DNA from: Bacteroidota bacterium
GTDB lineage: Bacteria; Bacteroidota; Ignavibacteria; UBA10030; UBA8401
Direction: 5' to 3'
DNA length: 64,000 bases
NCBI GenBank assembly: GCA_041658205.1
Contig: JBBAAO010000001.1
Span: forward strand, 1,984,001-2,048,000
A program made the position numbers and the translations under genes. The notes under the pieces were generated by a model. The model searched no databases. It was not told the DNA's origin and saw only the letters and a program-made list of their open reading frames with translations. Of the stretch, positions 34,927-42,788 are shown piece by piece; the stretch's first letter is position 1; every line of letters starts with the position of its first letter.

Positions 34927-37200
34927 CTAGACAGCAATGGCCTGCGCTTCCTGCTCGTCAAGATAATATTCTTCTTTGCAGCTCGGACAGAGCAGATAAT
35001 CGCCTTTTCGTTTTGTCGACTTCTTGGTCAGATATGTATTGCCGCAGCTTTTACACGGCTGCATTACCGGCATTTCCCATGAAATAAAATCGCATGTTTT
35101 ATTATCGCCGGTTGCATTCGAACAGCGAAAGAAGATTCTTTTCTTCCGTGTTTTACTTTGCACGATCTCACCATCAGCGCACTTCGGACATTTGACACCG
35201 GTGCTGATTGCCTGAGTATTTTTACATGTTGGATAATTCGAGCAGCCAAGAAAGGTACCGAATGGCCCTCCTTTTACTTTCATTTCGCCACCGCATAATT
35301 TGCAGATCAATCCGGTAACGTGAGCATATTTTTCCGTCTCATCTTCCAACGGTTTGCGATTTTTACACGTCGGATACCCGGAACAGGCTTTAAATTGTCC
35401 GTATCGACCCCATTTGATGATCATCGGTTTACCGCAGAGATCACATGCTTCACCGGCATCCTGCTGAAGTGATTTTTTGATCTTTCCCGCTTCATCATTC
35501 ATATGTTCGAGTGAATGACTGAACGGTTTGTAGAAATCATCAAGTACTTTTATGTAATTGTTCTCGCCGCTGGCAATGGTTTCCAGTTCATCTTCCATTT
35601 GCGCCGTGAATTTGTAATTGACGATCTCCGGAAAACATTTCATTAATATCTTAATCACAACAATACCGAGGCCGGTTGCACTCAGTTTTCGATCTTGCTG
35701 ATCAACATATTGGCGATTGAGAATGGTAGAAACAATCTGAGCGTATGTACTCGGTCGACCAATGCCAAGTTCTTCAAGTTTTTTGACCAAACTGGCTTCC
35801 GTATACCGAGCCGGTGGTTTGGTAAAATGTTGCTTGGGCAAAAGCTTTTCAAGGTTTGCTTTTTCACCGGCAACAAGATTTGCTGGTATCTTCGATGTAG
35901 GATCTTCGTCAGCATCGATACCCTGCTCTTCCATAACATCATCATACACTTGTAAAAATCCGCGAAAGATGGGAACAGAACCTGTGGAACGGAATAAATA
36001 TATACCACCGGTAATGTCCACCGTCAACTGCTCAAAGGTTGCATTGCTCATTTGTGATGCGACAAAGCGATTCCAAATCAATTGATAGAGCGCATACAAA
36101 TCTTTATCGAGATGTCTTTTAACATATTTGGGTGTAAATTTAATTGACGTTGGACGGATGGCTTCGTGCGCATCTTGTGATGATTTTCCCTTTTTGTACT
36201 CGCGCTTGTCCTTCGGCAAATATTCCGCGCCATAATTGGAGTAGATGTATTCCCTGACACTCTCAACCGCTTCCGTACTTAAGCGCGTGGAATCTGTTCT
36301 CATATACGTGATTAGACCGACCGTTCCATCATCTCCAAGATCGATACCTTCATATAATTTTTGTGCAAGCATCATTGTCCGTTTTGCTGAAAGGCGCAAA
36401 CGACTGGCGGCTTCTTGCTGCAACGTACTGGTGATAAACGGCGGATTCGGATTCCTTTTGACTTCCTTCTTTTGGACATCGGAAATCTTATACTGCTGCT
36501 TCTGAATCGCCTGCACATGCTCATTTGATATCAGTTCATTTCCGATGACAGGATCTTTTCCGGAAATTTTTGCCAGACGGGCAATGAATGGTTCAGAGAC
36601 ATCCGTTTTGAATTCTGCACTCACCGTCCAATATTCTTCCGGAACAAATTTCTTGATCTCTTCTTCCCGTTCGCAAATAATTCTCAACGCAACAGATTGA
36701 ACACGGCCTGCTGACAATCCATAATAGACTGTCTTCCATAAGAACGGGCTCACCTTATATCCTACCAGTCGATCCATGGCGCGACGAGCACGCTGTGATT
36801 CGACTAGATTCGTATCCACCTTGCGCGGATTGTCCATACCTTCAGCAATACCGCTCGGGGTAATTTCGTGAAACAACACACGATAAATATTTTTATTCTT
36901 GTCTTCTAATTCTTCCGCAATATCGGAGGCAATGGCTTCTCCTTCACGGTCAGGGTCAGTCGCGATATAGATGTTCTTTGCATCGTTTGCACAAGCTTTT
37001 AATTTGTTGACAACTTCTTCTTTACCGGCAATGATCTCATATACCGATGCATAGTTGTTCTCCACATCAACTCCCAATTTGCTTTTCGGAAGATTTTTGA
37101 TGTGACCGACTGATGCTTCAACAACATAGTCTTTTCCAAGATATTTGTTGATTGTTTTTGCTTTTGAAGGTGACTCTACTATGATTAACGATTTTCCCAT
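34927..37200 (-). CDS. topA: DNA topoisomerase I
   Basis: 757 residues. The TOPRIM domain has DPDREGE (82-88) and the active-site Tyr299 lies in GLITYMRTDSTRLS. Three to four C-terminal zinc ribbons follow (CDLCGKPMIIKWGRYGQFKAC, CKLCGGEMKVKGGPFGTFLGC, CPKCADGEIV, CKSCGNTYL). It relaxes negative supercoils. It is in the frequent smg-topA-xerC order. Confidence 0.96.
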   Translation of the reverse strand: MGKSLIIVESPSKAKTINKYLGKDYVVEASVGHIKNLPKSKLGVDVENNYASVYEIIAGKEEVVNKLKACANDAKNIYIATDPDREGEAIASDIAEELEDKNKNIYRVLFHEITPSGIAEGMDNPRKVDTNLVESQRARRAMDRLVGYKVSPFLWKTVYYGLSAGRVQSVALRIICEREEEIKKFVPEEYWTVSAEFKTDVSEPFIARLAKISGKDPVIGNELISNEHVQAIQKQQYKISDVQKKEVKRNPNPPFITSTLQQEAASRLRLSAKRTMMLAQKLYEGIDLGDDGTVGLITYMRTDSTRLSTEAVESVREYIYSNYGAEYLPKDKREYKKGKSSQDAHEAIRPTSIKFTPKYVKRHLDKDLYALYQLIWNRFVASQMSNATFEQLTVDITGGIYLFRSTGSVPIFRGFLQVYDDVMEEQGIDADEDPTSKIPANLVAGEKANLEKLLPKQHFTKPPARYTEASLVKKLEELGIGRPSTYAQIVSTILNRQYVDQQDRKLSATGLGIVVIKILMKCFPEIVNYKFTAQMEDELETIASGENNYIKVLDDFYKPFSHSLEHMNDEAGKIKKSLQQDAGEACDLCGKPMIIKWGRYGQFKACSGYPTCKNRKPLEDETEKYAHVTGLICKLCGGEMKVKGGPFGTFLGCSNYPTCKNTQAISTGVKCPKCADGEIVQSKTRKKRIFFRCSNATGDNKTCDFISWEMPVMQPCKSCGNTYLTKKSTKRKGDYLLCPSCKEEYYLDEQEAQAIAV

Positions 37201-37223
37201 GTTTGAAAACTACTTTTCCTTGA

Positions 37224-37700
37224 TTAATTGATTGTATCTTTGCCGCCGAGCATCGTTCTGCTTCCGGTATTGAATGAATCATCACTCTCGGCCATTAGTT
37301 GTGCAACCATTGATTTTACTTCGTGAAGATCGATGGCAGCATATCCACTCATCATGATCCGGTCTATAATCACTTCAATATCCATTTCTGTGATCAAGCC
37401 TAATTCCCGCAATTGGATCAAATAACCGTACGCCTCCGCATTAATCACCGCTCGTTCAACATCATGCAGCACACGATGCGAATGGGGCGAACTTGGGGCG
37501 GTATCTGTAATGATATTTTCACCGTCAGAGATCTTTTCGTAAAGCCAATTAAATGCGGTGCTAATCTCCGTTGTTGAATATCCTTTTTGAGAGAGAACCG
37601 CCAGATCGATATCATTGATCGGAATATTGTTTCTCAATTCACCAATCAGGTAGACTAATATCTCAACTATTTTTTCCTGCATTCTTTTTTCTCCCTTCAC
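37224..37700 (-). CDS. smg: Smg-family protein (DUF494)
   Basis: 158 residues. The N-terminus MQEKIVEILVYLIGEL followed by LSQKGYSTTEISTAFNWLYEKI matches the Smg/DUF494 family, which is regularly encoded next to topA and has no firmly assigned function. The start at 37700 overlaps the ybeY stop by four bases (ATGA); a start at 37682 is also possible and begins at the conserved MQEKI. Confidence 0.87.
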   Translation of the reverse strand: MKGEKRMQEKIVEILVYLIGELRNNIPINDIDLAVLSQKGYSTTEISTAFNWLYEKISDGENIITDTAPSSPHSHRVLHDVERAVINAEAYGYLIQLRELGLITEMDIEVIIDRIMMSGYAAIDLHEVKSMVAQLMAESDDSFNTGSRTMLGGKDTIN

Positions 37701-38119
37701 TTTTTCACATTCAATTCTGAAACATATCGTTCCTGGATCGAATCCATCCTCTTCTTAGACCCTTTCGTTGTGTCACGATAGCCGATGGCGTGGAGAGTAC
37801 CATGCACCACCAATCGCATCATTTCATTCTTCACTGTCACTGCCTGCTCCTTCGCCTGTCGTTTTGCCTGCTGAGCATCGATGTAGATCTCGGCATTCAC
37901 ACCCTTCTGTTCCAAAGGAAATGTAATGACATCGGTAATATAATTGTGGTTCAAAAATTTTTTGTTCATTGCTCTCATGGTACCGTCATCTACTATAACA
38001 AATGATAGTTCCGCAATTTTCACTCCTTCACTTCGACACACATATTCTGCTGTCCGTTGAATTGCTGCTGAAGAAAAAGATATTTCTGTATACTCCTTGA
38101 ATACCGAAACTGCGATCAT
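37697..38119 (-). CDS. ybeY: Endoribonuclease YbeY
   Basis: 140 residues. YbeY matures 16S rRNA and takes part in ribosome quality control. The metal site reads HGTLHAIGYRD: two His are kept, but the third position, usually His in GYDH, is Asp, as is common in Bacteroidetes. ITDVITFPLE is the conserved core motif. It overlaps both neighbours by four bases (ATGA on each side). Confidence 0.92.
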   Translation of the reverse strand: MIAVSVFKEYTEISFSSAAIQRTAEYVCRSEGVKIAELSFVIVDDGTMRAMNKKFLNHNYITDVITFPLEQKGVNAEIYIDAQQAKRQAKEQAVTVKNEMMRLVVHGTLHAIGYRDTTKGSKKRMDSIQERYVSELNVKK

Positions 38120-38559
38120 TTCTTTTTAGTTTTCTTATCTGTCTCGGTCAATGACAGTGCTATTCCCGCCAGCATCACATCGATGCTTACCATGCGATAG
38201 TCACCAGAAAGAATCTTACGATCCACATTTGCATAAAACGTGCAGCCCCCTTCTTTTTCAATAACGATTGCGGAGACTTTGTCCTTCGTTTCACCCACAA
38301 AGGTCACTTCCCCGACATCCTTGCTGATAACATATCCGCTGCAGAATTGTAATTGAAAGTGAGTGTTATGCGTATACGCCGAAATAAGATTTCCCTTTTT
38401 CTTCCCGATGGAAATATTCGGATAGATCTCTAACGCCATTTGTCGATTCTCTTTCGCATTGGAAAGTTCAAATCGAAAATTATTCCCCTTCAATCTTCCG
38501 GTCACGCCGAGTACTTTTCCGATTGTTGCAATATCAGATTTTGTGAATGTAGATTTCAT
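38116..38559 (-). CDS. Hypothetical protein, beta-rich, cotranslated with ybeY
   Basis: 147 residues with no recognised family. It is predicted to be mainly beta-strands with a Lys-rich C-terminus (TETDKKTKKK) and no signal peptide or membrane helix. Phrases such as GYVISKDVGEVTFVGETKDKVSAI suggest a small binding barrel. Its stop overlaps the ybeY start, so it is the first gene of a compact unit with ybeY, smg and topA. A ribosome- or RNA-related role is only a guess from that context. Confidence 0.65.
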   Translation of the reverse strand: MKSTFTKSDIATIGKVLGVTGRLKGNNFRFELSNAKENRQMALEIYPNISIGKKKGNLISAYTHNTHFQLQFCSGYVISKDVGEVTFVGETKDKVSAIVIEKEGGCTFYANVDRKILSGDYRMVSIDVMLAGIALSLTETDKKTKKK

Positions 38560-38579
38560 ACAGAATATCCTTCAAACAG

Positions 38580-38608
38580 AAAAACCCCGTATCTCGTTGG
38601 CCGGGGTT
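38580..38608 (-). terminator. Intrinsic terminator after the MBL hydrolase gene
   Basis: A 7-bp GC-rich stem (aaccccg / cggggtt) is followed on the minus strand by five T residues. It lies about 100 bases past the stop at 38707 and just ahead of the next start at 38559. Confidence 0.78.
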
Positions 38609-38706
38609 CGATGTCTCACATAATATGGAATTTGGGAACGTTCAAATGAGCATCAGGTCTGTACAAATATAGAGAGAGGATGCTATGCAAGTCAAGTTTT
38701 TCGTGT

Positions 38707-39603
38707 TTACCACGAAAGTTCGAGACCTTCGTATGCCGCGGAACATTCAAATGTGAACTTCTTCTGTTTTACCTCATATTTGCATTTTTCCAGAATTTTA
38801 TCAACAGTCTCGTCGATCCGGTTCGGTTCGTGATGAAACAGAACGCAATGTTTTACATTTGCATCGTTTGCTAATTTCAACGTGAAGAGATAATGTGAAT
38901 GTCCCCATCCAACTTTATCGACATATTCTTCCGGCGTGTATGTCGCATCATGTATGAAAATATCGGCACCTTGAGCAAAATCAACAATTCTCTGATTTGG
39001 ATCGCCGTTTTGTTCTAGGAATTTTTTTAACACCACCGGTTCAAAATTGGTCATTCGAGTGGCTGATTGTTTGTCGAACGGTTCGTTGTCGCTTACATAG
39101 ACAAGAGACTTACCTTTATAATCTATCCGATAGGCAACGGTAAACCCGGGGTGGTTGACATACAATGTTCTGACACGTGCATCAAAAATTTTAAACTCTT
39201 CTTCTTGAATACTGCGAAAGTGAATGTTTGCTTTCAACTCATTCAATTGAATGGGGAAATAAATCTTCTTCATTTGATCGGCAATAATATGCTCAAGATC
39301 GATTTCTTCCCTGTCGGTTCCGATAACGGTAATTTCATTGCCGGAGATAAACGCCGGTTTGAAGAAAGGAAATCCCTGAATATGATCCCAATGTGGATGG
39401 GTGATAAGAATGTACGTTTTGATCGACTCACCGTTCGCAATAAGATGGTCGCCTAGATTTCGAATACCGGTGCCAGCATCAAGGATAATTAATTCATTGT
39501 TATCCAACCGAAGTTCGAGCGACGGCGTATTACCGCCATACTTTACCGTACTTTTTCCCGGCGTCGGAATTGAACCACGCACTCCCCAAAACTTCAATTT
39601 CAT
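38707..39603 (-). CDS. MBL-fold metallohydrolase
   Basis: 298 residues. The N-terminus (FWGVRGSIPTPG) and the metal motif THPHWDHIQGF (H-x-H-x-D-H) belong to the beta-lactamase-fold hydrolases close to PhnP/RNase Z and class II cyclic-nucleotide phosphodiesterases. Further ligands are in YVSDNEPF and VLFHHEP. It probably hydrolyses a phosphodiester in the cytoplasm, but the substrate is unknown. It is the last gene of the unit running from the carbonic anhydrase. Confidence 0.82.
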   Translation of the reverse strand: MKLKFWGVRGSIPTPGKSTVKYGGNTPSLELRLDNNELIILDAGTGIRNLGDHLIANGESIKTYILITHPHWDHIQGFPFFKPAFISGNEITVIGTDREEIDLEHIIADQMKKIYFPIQLNELKANIHFRSIQEEEFKIFDARVRTLYVNHPGFTVAYRIDYKGKSLVYVSDNEPFDKQSATRMTNFEPVVLKKFLEQNGDPNQRIVDFAQGADIFIHDATYTPEEYVDKVGWGHSHYLFTLKLANDANVKHCVLFHHEPNRIDETVDKILEKCKYEVKQKKFTFECSAAYEGLELSW

Positions 39604-39642
39604 CGGCGTGTTCCCCTTGGAAGTTGAATATTCGAAAATGAT

Positions 39643-40149
39643 TTATCTATAAGTCGCAACGTAATCGACATAATTTTGGGCGGATTGGGCCAGAAACTTT
39701 CGTTCATCTTCTGTCAGTGCCCGAACGATCTTTGCCGGCACACCGGCGACCAACACTCCCTCCGGTATTTTCATACCCATTGTAACGACGGCTCCGGCAG
39801 CAATTAACGAATATTTCCCGACGTTTGCATCGTCCAAAATCACAGCACCCATACCAATTAAGGAATAATCGTTAATTGTGCAAGCATGTATAACAGCACT
39901 GTGACCGATGGTAACATTGGAGCCGATATTCGTTGGAAATTTCTTGTTCGTCACATGAACAACGCTATTATCCTGAATATTGGTCCGCTCCCCGATTCGG
40001 ATATAGTTGACATCCCCCCGAATGACCGTATTATACCAAACGCTTGAATCTTTTCCTATTACAACATCACCAATAATATGGACTCCGTCGGCAATAAACA
40101 CAGATGGATCTATTTTTGGAGTGATTCCTTTATAGGTTATAATTCCCAT
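39643..40149 (-). CDS. Gamma-carbonic-anhydrase-like hexapeptide protein
   Basis: 168 residues of left-handed beta-helix hexapeptide repeats (for example GKDSSVWYNTVIRGDVNYIRIGE). Three His at the expected places (SVVHVT, TIGHSAVIHAC) could hold the zinc or iron of gamma carbonic anhydrases. The family (YrdA/PaaY-like) has both active enzymes and inactive members. It is 3 bases after the DUF3108 gene. Confidence 0.88.
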   Translation of the reverse strand: MGIITYKGITPKIDPSVFIADGVHIIGDVVIGKDSSVWYNTVIRGDVNYIRIGERTNIQDNSVVHVTNKKFPTNIGSNVTIGHSAVIHACTINDYSLIGMGAVILDDANVGKYSLIAAGAVVTMGMKIPEGVLVAGVPAKIVRALTEDERKFLAQSAQNYVDYVATYR

Positions 40150-40152
40150 AGG

Positions 40153-41016
40153 TTATTTCGCTCGCGGGGGCACCCAGCCCGGACGAGTCCATTTAATAAG
40201 TTCAATATGCACACTTCCCAAAATCACTTTCATTTTTGCGACGATTGGAATGCCGGCTTCATCATTACTGAAAAATCCTTTAAAGTAACCGGTCAACCCA
40301 AATACTCCCGTAAAGTCCGATGTTCCGTCAAATTCTATTATCTCAATTGGATATTTAACAGCATCAATTTCCTGGCTGCCGACTTTATTCATGAAATTGA
40401 AGTGTGTTTTATACGATTTTTCATTGACAAGAACGGGGACACTGACTTTTTTTTGTTGCCGATAATTTAATCGAGCATAATAAAAGAGTGAAAGACCATC
40501 CAATTGTTGTTCAAAGATTGGTTCTTCACCCGTACGTTTTACAAAACCACCAGGATCAGTTCCAAACTCATACAGTAATCTACTCTTTCGATATTCAAAA
40601 ACATATTTCACATAAGGCATTTCTTGAGGTTTGATAGTAGAGTGAGAAACGAAAAATTGGGAAAAGGCTTCCATATCCATCTCACTGTAGAAGACTTGAT
40701 GAAGATCCACAAACGGAATTCCACTGTAAGAATCAAGATATGCTTTGCATTTAAACACTCTGACGCCGTTTCGTGTTGCAGTATCGAGTATCTGCATCTT
40801 CACCAAGCCAATGTCAAAAACTGAATAGCTGACATTGTATTGCAATTCCTCTCCGATCATAAAATCATTTCTGTCAGATTGGAATTCAAAGGAAAACGTG
40901 GAAGCAGGTCTGGCTTCGAGCGAATGATAAACTGTATCCGGTGCTATAAGAATAAAAAGCAGTGCCATAATGGCACTGCTCAATAAAAGTGCAATACTGC
41001 GGGGAGGTACATTCAT
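40153..41016 (-). CDS. DUF3108 exported protein
   Basis: 287 residues. An N-terminal hydrophobic segment (SIALLLSSAIMALLFILIA) acts as signal or anchor. The remainder, starting GEELQYNVSYSVFDIGLVKM, fits the DUF3108 family of periplasmic beta-barrel-like proteins related to lipid- or lipoprotein-binding folds. Its function is unknown. The C-terminus is short and basic (TRPGWVPPRAK). It follows the CtpA-type protease by 9 bases. Confidence 0.8.
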   Translation of the reverse strand: MNVPPRSIALLLSSAIMALLFILIAPDTVYHSLEARPASTFSFEFQSDRNDFMIGEELQYNVSYSVFDIGLVKMQILDTATRNGVRVFKCKAYLDSYSGIPFVDLHQVFYSEMDMEAFSQFFVSHSTIKPQEMPYVKYVFEYRKSRLLYEFGTDPGGFVKRTGEEPIFEQQLDGLSLFYYARLNYRQQKKVSVPVLVNEKSYKTHFNFMNKVGSQEIDAVKYPIEIIEFDGTSDFTGVFGLTGYFKGFFSNDEAGIPIVAKMKVILGSVHIELIKWTRPGWVPPRAK

Positions 41017-41025
41017 AAAGTGAGT

Positions 41026-42672
41026 CTAATTTAAGCGTGCAAATTTTTCGGCTTCGGGGAATAACGTAATTGCTTTCTTTACCTGATTGTCGATACCCAA
41101 GAGAACAGAATACCAACCCTCATTATTCCAGTAATTTCGAGCAATGTATGCTTTTAATCGAGCTTGGATATAATCTTTATCTTTTTTGAAATCCTCTTCC
41201 ACAAAATCCACTTTCTTTTCTTTGGTGAACCCAAGAAATTCACTCATCAACGATTCATCAATCACAAAGTTCTTATTGAACGATGGCAGATCTGATTTAT
41301 ATTTATTTTTGATCTGGTCGCCATTTCGCGACAAATATCCGGTAATGAATTCATAAAACATATTTCGACGATTCAGTTGAACGGAATATTTTGTAATGTT
41401 TCCCGGTTTCACGATGAAGTCCGGAGTGATACCGCCGCCGCCAAGAATCACTCTTCCTTTTGCTGTTTTAAATTTTGGTCTCGCTGTATCTGCCGTACTT
41501 TCTTTGTGTTCAATATTTTCACCTTCCTGCTCCTCACGCGTAAAAGCTTCTTCCTGGTATTTGTCTTTATTTTGATACGAACGCTGAATCAACCGTCCGC
41601 TTGGTGTGTAATATCGTGAAATTGTTAAACGAAGAGCCGAACCATCGGACAACGGGAATTGTTTTTGCACAAGGCCTTTTCCAAAGCTTGTTTCGCCGAC
41701 GATAAGGCCTCTGTCCCAATCCTGAACTGCACCGGAGACAATTTCACTGGCAGACGCCGAACCGCTGGAGAGCAATATGATCAACGGCATTTTTTCGTAT
41801 TCGCTGTTGCTGTAAGCAAAATATTCTTCATTAAATTCTGTGCGACGGCTGAGGGTATAGACCACTTTCCGCGGGTTTCCTTTCGGATCCGCTTCCAGGA
41901 AGAGATCAGACATTTTTACTGCTTGGTCAAGATATCCGCCGGGATTCGAACGAAGGTCCAACACAAGTTGTTTCATTCCCTGTGACTTCAATTTTTGTAA
42001 CGCAGCAACCATTTCTTTGTTTGTAGTTTCTGCAAACCGTGTAACATTCACATATCCAACATTGTCATTCAACATTGTTGAAACATCAACGCTGTACAGT
42101 GGAATAACGTCTCTGACAATCTCGAATTCCAATAACTCATTACTACCAGAACGTACAATGCTCACTGATACTTTTGTTCCTTTAGGTCCCTTGAGATTTT
42201 TTCTTACCTGGTCAGTAGTAAACCCGATCGAACTTTTTCCATCTATCTTAACGATCTTATCGTTCGACATAATTCCTAATGAGGCACTTGGTCCTCCGCC
42301 GATCGGTTGAACGACGGTAATAGTGTCGTTCACAATTGAAAACTCTACACCGATACCTTCAAAGCGGCCTTGAAAATCTTCCGTCACTTGTTGCATTTGC
42401 TGCGGTTTGATATAGACAGAATGCGGATCCAATTCGCCGAGCAGTCCGGTGATTGCTTCTTCCGTCAACTTTTGTGTGTCAACGTCTTCCACATAATATT
42501 TTTCCGTCAGGCTTAGAACATCCTTAAACTTCGAAAGCTGCTCATAAATATTATCACCCGAGATCAAATGATTAAACTGAGTTCCCCCAACAAACGCCAC
42601 AAAAAACACCGTTATGATCAACGGAATTGAAAAACGCTTCTTCATAAGCACGCTCCTAAAATCTTCACTCAT
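41026..42672 (-). CDS. C-terminal processing protease (S41, CtpA-like)
   Basis: 548 residues (539 from the likely start MKKRFSIPLIITVFF at 42645). A membrane-anchor or signal segment precedes a PDZ domain (about 105-185) and the S41 core, with Ser307 (SGSASASEIVSG) and Lys332 (GETSFGKGLVQ) exactly 25 apart, as in Tsp/CtpA. It trims periplasmic proteins from their C-termini, including lipoproteins and peptidoglycan enzymes in other bacteria. It is 116 bases after the receptor of the lipoprotein operon. Confidence 0.92.
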   Translation of the reverse strand: MSEDFRSVLMKKRFSIPLIITVFFVAFVGGTQFNHLISGDNIYEQLSKFKDVLSLTEKYYVEDVDTQKLTEEAITGLLGELDPHSVYIKPQQMQQVTEDFQGRFEGIGVEFSIVNDTITVVQPIGGGPSASLGIMSNDKIVKIDGKSSIGFTTDQVRKNLKGPKGTKVSVSIVRSGSNELLEFEIVRDVIPLYSVDVSTMLNDNVGYVNVTRFAETTNKEMVAALQKLKSQGMKQLVLDLRSNPGGYLDQAVKMSDLFLEADPKGNPRKVVYTLSRRTEFNEEYFAYSNSEYEKMPLIILLSSGSASASEIVSGAVQDWDRGLIVGETSFGKGLVQKQFPLSDGSALRLTISRYYTPSGRLIQRSYQNKDKYQEEAFTREEQEGENIEHKESTADTARPKFKTAKGRVILGGGGITPDFIVKPGNITKYSVQLNRRNMFYEFITGYLSRNGDQIKNKYKSDLPSFNKNFVIDESLMSEFLGFTKEKKVDFVEEDFKKDKDYIQARLKAYIARNYWNNEGWYSVLLGIDNQVKKAITLFPEAEKFARLN

Positions 42673-42788
42673 TGTTATTTAGATATTGATTAATGGAATA
42701 TAAGAAAAGACGGACAAAAAACGATGATATTGTTCACATTCCTAATGAAAGAAACAAGAAAATAGCTCGAAATGCAAGTGAAGGGCTT

